A stretch of 28,868 nucleotides of DNA from Ophiothrix spiculata (Eukaryota > Echinodermata > Ophiuroidea > Amphilepidida > Ophiotrichidae), in the NCBI GenBank assembly GCA_000969725.1, contig JXSR01S002555.1. One strand, 5' to 3'. The notes beneath the pieces are model-generated. The model ran no database searches and had not been told where the DNA came from. It saw nothing but the letters and a program-made list of their open reading frames with translations. Of this stretch, positions 19,160 to 28,724 are shown piece after piece. How positions within the stretch are numbered: the stretch's first letter is position 1; each line of letters opens with the position of its first letter. The position numbers and the translations under genes were made by a program.

Positions 19160-20325
19160 TAAATGTTAATAAAATGGTGGCATGGGATGGCCTAAAGTCT
19201 ATACTGGGAATCTTGAGATCAAATTTATCGCAAGACAAATATTACTCTATCAGGTAAGCAACAATAAATATTCTCTGTTATCTTGACTTTAAGTATTTAA
19301 GTATTTCATAGCAGCATATAGACTATATTTTTCTTTGTCATGACGGAGTTTGTTTACCTTTTTCAAGACCAAACTTGGCTAAACCGTAGCTTGCTAAGTC
19401 ACCATTCAACCTCATTCAGCAATGTGGTTAATACATATATAATCTAATGACGTCTCCTAGAGGGGCCACTCATTCAGAGATGGAAAGTGCTGAAAAAGGC
19501 CCCTAATAACACAATTTTTCGGTCGACTTAAATAACACCCAACAAGGATTTCAACATCTTTTCATCCCAAAGTTGTTGTTTTTCTTTTTCAAATTCAACA
19601 AAAAATCACACCCTTACAGAGGGTTTGGCTTCACAAACTGCAAATAGTAAAAAACAAAAGCATGTCCTTATCTCCTATTTTATCAGCCCTTTCCCCACAC
19701 AAATATTCTTTTCTCAATTTTTGTTATTTATGACACCTTAAAAACATTATGCGAGCTACAATTAAGCTTCTCAACAACAACAACCTTTTCTGTGCCCACA
19801 TCATCTGCCATCTGAGATGACCTTTAATCAACAGACCAATTAGCATACAAAGGTCACGCCACGGGAGTAACCACAACGCTAAATAAGATGGTCCAATGAC
19901 TTTGTAAGCTACATTTTGCATAAAAAGGATAACTCTATAACATCATTCCTTTACTGACAAACAAAGGCCAAACCATGCATTTTTATGAGCTACCAAATGT
20001 TCGATGTAATAACTCTTTGCTGTTTAATCAATTTCAACTGATTTTTTGATAAAATTGGAGGCTTAATGGTGAAAATAATTCAGTCATTTAAGATACATTA
20101 ATTATGTGATACCAAACATTTGGTGATCAAGTTATATTTTTATCACAAAGCCTTAAATATCATGCAAATGATCTCAAGCACCAAACATTTGGTCGTTCAC
20201 AAAAAGATAAGACGCAGCCTTCAAACGTATTGTTTTTATATATATTATTTTGCTGATATTTTTACTGAAATCTGTTTAAAGTCTCCTCATGTCTCTAAGT
20301 TTAAAATTCAAATTGAATGAGGCAA
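19160..20325. other. Spacer between the 115-bp duplicates
   Basis: Non-coding. One weak exon-like stretch ending in CAG|GTAAGC near 19254 (reading GNLEIKFIARQILLYQ) has no acceptor or partner, and I do not call it. Confidence 0.4.
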
Positions 20326-20440
20326 GCACACTTCAATATCTGAGCAGACTTACAATCCATAGTTTTCTAAACATAAACCCGTAAAAATAATAAAACAAAC
20401 ATAAAAGCTACTGTTCTAAATACTCAACTAAAATTGAAAT
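20326..20440 (+). repeat. 115-bp exact direct duplication, copy 2
   Basis: Second copy of 19045-19159, 1,281 bp downstream. Only 12 bases separate its end from the element at 20453. Confidence 0.9.
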
Positions 20441-20452
20441 ATTGTAACCATA

Positions 20453-20699
20453 TATGTGATGACTCGCCCCCGAAAAGGGGGACTTTGCAACAGAACATTT
20501 TTCAACAAACTAGTGAAAATAGGCAGCAAAATATGAAAAAATAGTAAGAATTTCAAGCAGATTTTCTGTTGTAAAATTTGATCGCCTTGATCAGTTTCAA
20601 CATGTAAGGTGTCATTTTAAAGCTTAAAAAATGCTGATGAAATGATAAAATCAAAATTGACATCAGCAGAGTCCCCCATTTTAGGGTGAGCCATCACAT
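20453..20699. mobile_element. MITE, TATGTGATGACTCGCCCCC ends, TGTGAC family
   Basis: The left end ATGTGATGACTCGCCCCCGA, then AAAGGGGGACT, is mirrored by AGTCCCCCATTTTAGGGTGA, then GCCATCACAT. The internal AAGGTGTCATTTTAAAGCTT begins at 20606, about 94 bp from the right end, linking it to the 6537 and 11986 elements. At 247 bp it is shorter than its relatives. Confidence 0.75.
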
Positions 20700-21248
20700 T
20701 TGTGACAGGACACATCGAAAGGTATATCTTTGTGGCAAAGTTAATTTCGAGATACAGTTGGAAGTTAATTTCGAGGTATGGTAAAATTTGTTTTTCTGAA
20801 AATGTATATTTTTGTAAGAAATTATTTCGTTTAGTATGAAACATGTTTAGAAATATAGTGAGACAGTCGCCTAACACTAAATACTGTCAATTCCATTACC
20901 TCTTGCTCAAACTTTGAAGTAGCAATTTTTCTATATTACAGACATTTTGAAAGATTACAATTTATTAAGGTTTTCTGCTACATCAAAAACATCAGCTGCT
21001 AGAGAGTTTTGATTTTGAAGTGGTACGTATAATTCCAAATCCAATAGCATTTTTAAGGCTTCATTGTAATTGAATTTCAAACTGATTGTCATAGTCCGAT
21101 CTTTGTTATTATGTTTTTAGCTCCAACTTTTGGATCAAAACTCAGATTGAAACAAATTTGGTACCATAGTATAGCTGTCCATCAATACCAATAACACAGT
21201 TTTGACTTTTGGACAAACATGTACCTTTCGGTGTGGCGCGTCACATAT
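20700..21248. mobile_element. MITE, TGTGAC..CATCGAAAGGTA ends
   Basis: TTGTGACAGGACACATCGAA, then AGGTA, at the left corresponds inverted to TACCTTTCGGTGTGGCGCGT, then CACATA, at the right. These ends resemble those of 11986-12428. The element abuts 20453-20699 with no spare bases, so the two sit end to end or one inserted at the edge of the other. The AAGGTGTCATTTTAA motif is absent. Confidence 0.65.
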
Positions 21249-21623
21249 ACGTTTGCACTACATCTAACTTCGATCAGCTATTAACTTCTACATGTGACAT
21301 GGAACAATATTCCCTGAGCTTACTGACTTTTTTAAGCAAGGCTGAATTCAGGGAAACTTACAGTTGTCACATTATTTTTAAGTGCACAATCACTGACATT
21401 TAGATGCAATAATACAAAAATGGCTTACCATAGCTAAATATAGGGAATGTTCTAAATATATCTGCAAATATTGTATTTGCAAGAAATGAAAAAAAAAAAA
21501 AAAAATCATCATGGTCAACATCATTATAGTTGTAGGATAAAACAAAGCAGTTCATAAACAACATATCTCTCCTATCTGTCACAATCAGACTGAACTATCA
21601 CAATTTTCTTGAACTTGAGGTCC

Positions 21624-22032
21624 TTGTGCACAAAACTGGACCAAAGTTGTCCCAGACTAAGTGAAATCGATTCCCTGAAAAATAACATATCTTTTAGAGG
21701 TCTGTCATGATCAATGACCTTGCTTAAAGATCTACGGTGAATTTTCTTAAATTTGACCATTTTGTCTGTTTTGGAACATTAGCATTTGTTCGAAGTGAAT
21801 AAAAATTGATTTAGTCCAGGCGTAACCAAGTTAGTCCCTGACTAAACCATTTTCTTGTTCTAAAAATAATTACAATGTTCCAAAACAAACAAATGAATTA
21901 AATAATGAAAGTTTCAGGTCAAATCTTTAAACAGAAACATAAATTATAGCTAAATTTCTCTAAAAATATGTTATTGTTCACAATTTTAAATTTCACTTAG
22001 TCTGGGACTAACTTTAGTCCTGTTTTGTGCAT
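21624..22032. mobile_element. Foldback/MITE with TGCACAAAAC..GACTAAGTGAAAT ends
   Basis: TTGTGCACAAAACTGGACCA, then AAGTTGTCCCAGACTAAGTGAAAT, is mirrored by ATTTCACTTAGTCTGGGACT, then AACTTTAGTCCTGTTTTGTGCAT. A second inner pair, TTTGTCTGTTTTGGAACATT and AATGTTCCAAAACAAACAAA, shows that most of the 409 bp is palindromic. It lies 0.6-1 kb past the MTMR stop, probably in its 3' UTR or flank. Confidence 0.8.
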
Positions 22033-22074
22033 ACGGACATAAAAGTCCTAAAAATTGCTAAAAATTAATTAATG

Positions 22075-22276
22075 TTGACCTCTGATAGACCTTTGACCAG
22101 ATACAAGGTCACTAACCCTTGTAAGGATACTGGCAAATTTACAAAACCTCATAATTGACCTTTGACCACTATCAAGGTCAATAATTTTAAACCTTGGTTC
22201 AGCATTTCTCAGAGCAAATTTTGAAAGCCCTTAGGGTACCTGTACTCTATTTGACCTTTAAACATTTTGAGGTCAT
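22075..22276. promoter_or_regulatory. Cluster of TGACCT/AGGTCA half-sites
   Basis: Three blocks (22075-22112, 22155-22182, 22249-22276) each start TTGACCT and end with AGGTCA in opposite orientation 20-30 bases later. The middle one contains TGACCTTTGACC, a DR1-like pair. These may be nuclear-receptor sites or simply the arms of small hairpins in the MTMR 3' UTR. Motif match only. Confidence 0.25.
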
Positions 22277-22629
22277 ATTTCAAGCGATTTTCAAATTGCG
22301 TTCTCAATTTGTATTGGCAACAGACCATACAAAAGGTACCTGTGCTTCGAGAGACTTCAAAGCAATGTGAAAGAACTGCTTGATCAGGTCAAAATTCTGT
22401 AGACCAAGCACACATTTCTTGGATAATGTAAACAAAAACACATGATTGAGAATGCATATACAAACAATTTGGCCCTGCACTCTGGATATCTGTTTACACT
22501 ACCCAATAAGGTATTATTTGGCCTATAGGAACTTACTCAACTCTTACTACTTGCAGAAAGAAACCAACCTTACAATGTGTATTTTGCATTGATTAAACAA
22601 TCAACCTCTTCATGGTAGGAAGTTCCACC

Positions 22630-23652
22630 TCATAACTCGACTTCATCTGTTTCAACCAAATTATTCCCATTTGCTCCATGGGGGTCTGCATCCATCAAGC
22701 TCTGACCTCGCAGAAACCTTGCCAGAGGGGTGCCCAAGAAGGACCTCCTATCCCCACCAATAAACGACAAGTCGCTGATGGAATACGGGAATGCCGACGT
22801 GAAGATCTTGTTATTGTTTTTCTTATCATGCCTGTCTGGGTTACTAGTAAAGTAAATATTGTTTTCAGGAATGCCATTTGAGCCATTGGTTATGGTGCTC
22901 GCTCTGTCGGGCGAGTGCCTCTTCAGATTACGAAGCTTCAATTTCAGATGCTGGATTTCATCAACCAGTTCACATTGCTGTTTGTACAGGGCTGCTGATC
23001 CACCTCCTACGATATGCACGCTTGGAATCCAGCGCAAATAACACGCAGTCCAGAATAGTATGAAAGGTCCGGTCAGTGACGGAATGAGAATATTAGGGTC
23101 AATTGCATTGGCATTGCTACTTGTTGAATTGGCACCATTTATGTTTGGATTCGGGAATGTGTGTTTTGGCGGCGGAATTGGCGGCACTAGTGGCTTTTTA
23201 GGCTTAGGAGTCCTTCTACCAGACTTAAGTGGCTCATTCTTTTGCGAAATAACTCTCTGTTTCGCCATGCTGCGATATATCCCCATGTTGCAACCTTGGG
23301 TGTAATCAGGTTGCATATCTCGTATGAGTTGATGAAGCGCCATCTCTCGCGGATTCTTGCCGTTCTTTTGCGACTGTTTCAATATGTAGAGCGGATTGTT
23401 GAATAGATTCTGGTCGTTCTTGGAGTATTGCAATGTCCACGCCCACACCGTGGCTAATTTGATGGGTGTGTTGGCGCCTTGGCGGCATGTCCTCACTCGT
23501 TGTTTCTCGCTGTTGAAGACAAACGTGCCGAAGATCCCAGAGAACATACTATCCCATACGGTCATGAGGTATGTGTCGGTGAACTCAAAGGCCGATGGGA
23601 ACTGCTCCATCAGCTGATGAACGCAATCAAGGAATAACAGGAATACAGGTGC
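22630..23652 (-). CDS. MTMR10/MTMR12-like myotubularin pseudophosphatase, last coding exon
   Basis: This 340-codon exon has acceptor CTTTGTTTGCAG and ends in TGA. It starts APVFLLFLDCVHQLMEQFPS, and residues 28-48 (YLMTVWDSMFSGIFGTFVFN) are the end of the myotubularin phosphatase-like fold. Residues about 62-135 and 198-212 (ILFWTACYLRWIP) form the C-terminal domain special to the MTMR10/11/12 group. A Pro-rich linker is at 149-165 and an Asn/Ser-rich linker at 170-185. A likely coiled coil is at 222-245 (YKQQCELVDEIQHLKLKLRN). Members of this group lack the catalytic Cys and act as adaptors for active myotubularins at membranes (family knowledge; the active-site region is outside the window). 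The frame stays open 58 codons into the intron; the acceptor and homology set the start at 23652. Confidence 0.92.
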   Translation of the reverse strand, partial: APVFLLFLDCVHQLMEQFPSAFEFTDTYLMTVWDSMFSGIFGTFVFNSEKQRVRTCRQGANTPIKLATVWAWTLQYSKNDQNLFNNPLYILKQSQKNGKNPREMALHQLIRDMQPDYTQGCNMGIYRSMAKQRVISQKNEPLKSGRRTPKPKKPLVPPIPPPKHTFPNPNINGANSTSSNANAIDPNILIPSLTGPFILFWTACYLRWIPSVHIVGGGSAALYKQQCELVDEIQHLKLKLRNLKRHSPDRASTITNGSNGIPENNIYFTSNPDRHDKKNNNKIFTSAFPYSISDLSFIGGDRRSFLGTPLARFLRGQSLMDADPHGANGNNLVETDEVEL

Positions 23653-23941
23653 CTGCAAACAAAGGAAAAACAATGGACTCATTTTCAGATTTACAAAAAA
23701 TTGACACAAAATTGTGTGATCGAATAATCTATACCACCATGTTGGATTGTGCCTGGTGTTTGATACTTTCGTTAAATAGTCCTTGCATGTCATGTCAGGG
23801 CCGTGAAACTCGTATTCCCAAGCCAACAGACGAAAGTAGTATAATCCACGCTCAGGTCAAAAGGTTAACAGCGCGGCATTGATTTATGCTAGCCAATCAG
23901 GTTGGCGTAAATGGGCTTGTATTTACATATGGGACCGATTT

Positions 23942-23969
23942 GCTACAATAATCAGCTGATTATTGTAGC
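23942..23969. repeat. Perfect 28-bp palindrome
   Basis: GCTACAATAATCAG is followed at once by its exact reverse complement, with no loop. It is intronic and of unknown role; it could be a cruciform or the core of an old foldback. Confidence 0.85.
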
Positions 23970-24133
23970 TATATTCATGAGCTGGGTTGTGACACTTTTC
24001 AATAGGGGAGTTTCATCTCCCATTATATATAGACTCTCTGGTCATATTTTGTTTTAAGGTAAGTTTTTTTTAATAAACCTATCCAGACTTTGTGTTCTTC
24101 TGGGAGTTGTTTGTCATTTTGCCAGCCCAGCTA

Positions 24134-24815
24134 TATACAAAGTTGGGAACGACTGCTTGATTCAGTGATCTGCTGGATTGAGCATGCATGCTCAAACCAG
24201 CGTGCGAACATGCTCCATTCATTGGACCCAGTTATATTATTTTAATGCAACGGTAACTTTTTTTTTCACGTGGTAGAAAGTTTTTTTGGTGTTTAATTTA
24301 CCTGAAACTACTCTTGTATTTGGTGTTTTGTCAACGACCGATGTGTTCTTGACTGACGCACGTCTTGATTTCCCAATCACACTGAAAGGAGCATGATTTG
24401 CCTGCTGGATTGAGCGTGCATGGCCCTGGGAGGGGGCACTCACATATGTGGGCAGGACACATATGTCCAGCAGTCAAGACCCCCTTTTTCAGGCCGTCGG
24501 GTCGCTCACTAGATCCCTATTTTCAGCGTGATTCAGTTCTTTTGAGCCTGTTTTTGAGAAAAACTACAAAATTTTAGCTCCAAATGCAAAATGTGCTGAG
24601 GAAATGTGGAAAACTTTCAGTTCAGGAGGCTATTTATCGCCAAAATTTCAGTTCACTAGAACCCCCAAAACGGTTTCTAAGGTCCATTTTTTACAGAAAA
24701 CCAGTTCACCTGACCCCCATTTCGGCACTTCGCGCCTAACATACTTACCACTTTCAAAAGGATGCATGCTCGATCCAGCATATTACTGAATCGAGCATTC
24801 ATTCCCGACTGTATA
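24134..24815. mobile_element. Inverted-repeat element in MTMR intron, ~55-bp ends
   Basis: TATACAAAGTTGGGAACGAC, then TGCTTGATTCAGTGATCTGCTGGATTGAGCATGCAT, is mirrored with several mismatches by ATGCATGCTCGATCCAGCAT, then ATTACTGAATCGAGCATTCATTCCCGACTGTATA. A third TGCTGGATTGAGCGTGCATG near 24401 suggests an internal duplication or a nested relative. The 682-bp interior has no transposase. Confidence 0.7.
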
Positions 24816-24872
24816 CAACTGCATACATTGGTTTAAAATAATACCAGATATAGTACTATCTGGAAAACTGAC

Positions 24873-25045
24873 CTCGTCTCCATCACTAGGAGTTATGTGG
24901 CCACATCTATCCAGGAATGGGTGGCCTGCAATCACCCACTCTCTCTGTATTAAGCTTTGGAATCCCAGTTGACTGCGACTGTATGGATCTAACATGAGTT
25001 GCACCAAGGAGGAGACAACACAGGACAGGTCACGACCTGATACCT
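24873..25045 (-). CDS. MTMR10/MTMR12-like myotubularin pseudophosphatase, internal exon
   Basis: 173 bp between acceptor TGTCATTTCAG and donor GAG|GTCAGT. After two bases it encodes 57 residues: VSGRDLSCVVSSLVQLMLDP, then YSRSQLGFQSLIQREWVIAG, then HPFLDRCGHITPSDGDE. The S.LVQ..LDP...R...GFQ.LIQ.EWV..GH.F..RC block is characteristic of the myotubularin fold just C-terminal to the P-loop region. It ends in phase 0 and joins directly to APVFLLFLD, as in MTMR10/12 proteins, where an acidic loop separates these blocks. The preceding exon must end in phase 1; none was found to the right within the window. Confidence 0.92.
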
Positions 25046-26781
25046 CTGAAATGACAAAATAAAATCAAGATTAGTGTTAAATAACATTTTTCTGAAAATT
25101 TATGCATTGAAATCCGTCCCTCTGAAGTCTGGGGTAGGGGGGGGGGGGTAATCTTCAAAAGATTTTGTACGTATATGTGCCTGTGTATATTTAACCATCT
25201 CTATACCTATTTTTGACTGAAAAACCAACCCATCAGTATACCAATTTTGACCAAAAAGCACCCAATGTTAATCAAATTGGGTGCATTTTGAGCAAATTTT
25301 CCCAAAATATACCAAATTTTAGACAAATTGGGCGCATTCATTTTTAAAGAAAACCACCCCATCGCTAAACAAAAATCTGTGAAAACCCTCCCCAAAAGGC
25401 AGGCAAATATACGTATACCTTGTCAATATATGTAAGTAACCCCCTCCTCCCCCCAGCTCGTGAAGTCTAAACTTGGACCCTTAATCCTCAAATATGAAGT
25501 TAAAGGGTTGTTATGAAAAAGACACATTGACTCCAAGACAATATAAACAGAACTTCATGCGAAAATGCAAAAGTCTGGATAGGTCTTTAAACAAAGAAAA
25601 AAGGATGACATTCCCATTTAACTTGGTATGAAAACGATGTACAACAGAGGGTTTGTACAACACAATAGGCAACTGTTTTTGCACACTATTGGCTCATTGT
25701 TATGCTGTCATTTTGGTGTCTTTTTATACAGCATGATATATTTAGTTTATTGTACCCTAATTTAGGGGAATTGAAAGCAAAAGTGTCTCATCAGTAATTT
25801 AGTATTGTCATATGCAGGGTGCACTACACTAAATAACTAGCACTCGCAATCCGGCATTTCTAAAATCGGCACAATTGACTGCCCTTCTAAAATGAGGACT
25901 TCAAATCGTATGGAAGGGTAATTATATAAAAACATATTTTTTTCTAATTATAAAGTTAGGTTTATTTAAAGATGCTCTGATGCCATTTTTGATCTCCAAA
26001 TTAGTTATGTAAAATTAAAAGGGTTTTCCTTAATTTGCGCTTGATTCTGGTAATACAAAATTCGGCTGTGAGTTATAGGGGGCGTTATTACTTCAGCGTC
26101 CAGTATCTTGAAATTTTTGCCTTGATGGTGTACTTTTATCATCATTTTATGTTAGAAGAGATCATAATCATCTGATAAAAGGCAGTGTTGAAGCAATCGG
26201 TTGCTTTATTATTGAGTTTTTCGTGTGTTTTTAGGAAGCCATTTTGTACAGTAAGTCAATGAGAAGCTATTTTGTGGTGTGTCAAATAAACCGATGGAAA
26301 CATCACTGGATATTTTTGTTTTGTTTCAGAAACACTGGCCTCCAATATTTGTGCAAAACAGACAATTGCATGCAGACAAATCACTTTATATATGAGCAAT
26401 ATTAAGGTGTCCTGCTACAATACACATCTATACAATCAAGTGATCAAATGACCTTTCTCTTTACTTTCACCCCAATCAGTCAATCAATTGTAGGGTACAT
26501 TGTATCATCCTAACTTTGTCTATTGTGCATAATGAAAACTTACATCAAATACAAAGTCTGGGAAAATTTTGTAAAAAAAATGAATTGGGTAAGCTTAAAC
26601 CTTACTCAGGCATAAGGCATACTGGACTAGAATCTCTTTCCAAAGAGTCTTAATATTTCCACACACATACTACAAGTTTGAATTCATGTTCAATCAGTTT
26701 TCAAAATTAACACTCTTAATACGATGTTTGGGAACTGTTTTAAAGAGTAAAATGTACTTTTTGATGTATTTTATTCAAGTG
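25046..26781 (-). other. Probable upstream intron of the MTMR10/12-like gene
   Basis: No further myotubularin exon was found on the minus strand. It contains the inverted-repeat element at 25123 and otherwise A+T-rich sequence. Confidence 0.5.
25123..25469. mobile_element. Inverted-repeat element with G/C-run ends
   Basis: TGAAGTCTGGGGTAGGGG with a G-run, and further in TACGTATATGTGCCTG, is mirrored by CAGGCAAATATACGTATA and CCCCCTCCTCCCCCCAGCTC, then GTGAAGTC. The interior repeats ACCAATTTTGACC/AAATTGGGTGC motifs in both orientations. It is a remnant with loosely conserved ends. Confidence 0.55.
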
Positions 26782-26925
26782 GTGTCTTGAAAGGATGCAG
26801 AGCCCTCCTATGTTCGATCTAATTACTTGTAAGAGATTTCAGTCTCAGATAACACCTGCAGTAGCTAACTCTACGCTGGAAATTCTTTTTGAACAGATGT
26901 TTGAAAACCTATCAAAAAGTACTTT
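26782..26925. repeat. 144-bp exact direct duplication, copy 1, open on both strands
   Basis: Identical to 28725-28868, where the window ends, so the true repeat may be longer. On the plus strand it lies in a frame reading CLERMQSPPMFDLITCKRFQ, then SQITPAVANSTLEILFEQMF, then ENLSKSTF and stop at 26929. On the minus strand another frame reads KVLFDRFSNICSKRISSVEL, then ATAGVI and stop. Each copy is preceded by TCAAG; copy 1 has about three extra bases there. I recognise neither reading. Confidence 0.85.
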
Positions 26926-27685
26926 TTGACAGATGGGAGCTTTCATGCAAGTGTTGTATGACTAATGGCAATAGCAAAGTTGATATTTTAAAGCGAGGTC
27001 ATTTCCAGAAGTGGACTCTTTTACTAGATTGTAACACATTGGAAAAACTAGCAGTAACTTAGAAACGGCTTGGTCTTAAGTGACAGAAGTGTTCAGGTGT
27101 TTGGAATTGACCAAATTTAAGTTGTAATAGGGTCAGGGTAACCCAGATTTCCAATCATCACAAATTCCAGTAGCTGTGTGTTTTGTCCTAATGGTGTTGA
27201 TGGATTCAGTTTAACAATTATTTGAATTTTATCTTTAACAGGTGAAATTGAAAAAAAAAAACCTTTAATGATTGAAAGAACTGAAATTAATTTAGCATTG
27301 TAAAAATCAAACGAAATATATTTGGAAACATATGTTTCAAATGTATCTATTCAGACTTTATATCTGATTCTATCCAAATGCATATTGTGTATTTTTTTAA
27401 GATGAGGAACAAATCATTGAACAATGTATTTGTTTTTTATTGTAATTTTATTTACACAAATGTTGCAAATTATATTGATTGATAATAGAAAAGGGAAACA
27501 TGTATCACTCGAAAATAGTATGAAGTTTTGTAAAAATTTTGAACAGGTAATTACATCATTGTATTACAGATTTTTAATTTACAGAACCAAGCAATTATTT
27601 ACAATGAGCTAATAAATTATTTTTTCTATCATGGCAGACAGACTTCTTCAAAGTGATCTGTCTTTTTTCAAAGTCCATTTTATTG
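26926..27685. other. Non-coding stretch, nothing recognised
   Basis: A+T-rich; chance frames only. Confidence 0.5.
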
Positions 27686-28283
27686 TAAAGGTGGCCTAAC
27701 ACAGAAACGGTGTTGGACATGAGTGAGCTGATATCAGCGGTGTTGGACACAATTTCAAAGTATTCATCCCGGGCTTTTAGCGTACTTTCTGGCGTACTGT
27801 ATCTTGCGCTTGAATATAACGCGATCTTACACGTGCATCATTTTTATATTCACGCATAAGACCATGCGCGTTGCTCCTGACGGCACAGAGCCCAAAGCGC
27901 ACAGTGCTTAAGGTATTAGTCATTGCTAATAAAATGTCAATTTTTTGCTTAATATCTCAAAAAGTAAGTCGGTGACCATATTTTTTTATTAAGTTTTTTT
28001 TAAAGAACTATATAAGGACAAAAACATATATGAAAAAGAGAGAAAAATTAGAGCCATTTTTTAATTATAATGGTTTTTGTCTGATTTGTTTTGATTTTAC
28101 CATAGAGGTCAATGGTAAAAAGTAGCAAAACATACCTAGTGTTTTTGAAGTGGATTTTTCTCAAAAACTAAGTCGATGACCCCAATTTTTATTTCAGAAA
28201 TTGTGATCAGCACATATGAAAACACCATATATCAAAAAATTTGAAAAATAAATATAGGAATTCTATCTGTGCTAGGCCACCAT
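27686..28283. mobile_element. Non-autonomous transposon, inverted second copy of the 5412 element
   Basis: Bases run in the reverse orientation of 5412-6017 over nearly full length, including GCGTACTTTCTGGCGTACTG, CGCGATCTTACACGTGCATC and AAGTAAGTCGGTGACCATAT. The ends are AAAGGTGGCCTAACACAG and CTGTGCTAGGCCACCATA. The terminal TTAA seen in copy 1 is lost or altered, so this copy is older or its flanks have mutated. Confidence 0.85.
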
Positions 28284-28633
28284 ATTCACTTCAAAGTGAA
28301 ATACTCAGTCAGGATAAACAGTACTACAATCATGCCACAAGTTTAAGAATTGACGGAAACGCTGCCCTATACTAGAAGGAATATTGCCATGTCAAGTAAC
28401 CTGACACACAAGGGGATTAAAATAAACTGACATTTTCACAAATCAAGATTTCAAGTGTCAAACACTACCTATGTTAACAGACAAATGACTGATTACGAGT
28501 GGAATATGAGAATAACAAGTAGGATGTTGGTTTTAACAGCCAGGTTTATTATGGCATGTTAGATTTCAACACTTGATCACAAGACCAGATGCCATATTCA
28601 GCAGTTCAAAAGTTGTTTTGCACCTTGTATAAG

Positions 28634-28719
28634 CCCCAGGGGGAGGGGGTACTCAAGTTTGGTTTTGGTATGGGTGTGCCGCTGGGAAATTTGAAGTACC
28701 ACCCATGTATATACCAATT
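28634..28719. repeat. Repeat fragment, GGGGGAGGGGGTACTCAAG
   Basis: The segment CCCAGGGGGAGGGGGTACTC, then AAGTTTGGTTTTGGTATGGGTGTGCCGC, has the look of a dispersed repeat found in many invertebrate genomes (recall, not searched). No second copy is in the window. It directly abuts the 144-bp duplicate. Confidence 0.3.
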
Positions 28720-28724
28720 CTCAA

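Larger units (their letters stand above)
23653..24872 (-). other. Intron of the MTMR10/12-like gene
   Basis: It is bounded by GAG|GTCAGT and TTTGCAG, 1,220 bp, phase 0. It contains a perfect palindrome at 23942 and a 680-bp inverted-repeat element at 24134. Reading from the upstream exon into the intron meets a stop after about 30 codons, so retention would truncate the protein. Confidence 0.85.

Noticed and set aside
23653-23826. MAWEYEFHGP... as the true N-terminus of the MTMR protein
   Set aside because: A canonical acceptor at 23653-23655 and the in-phase myotubularin exon at 24873-25045 show that this segment is intronic in the main transcript.
24783-24872. Extension of the MTMR exon to the stop at 24783
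   Set aside because: The donor GAG|GTCAGT at 24872 and loss of homology after GDE mark the exon end; the rest is intron.
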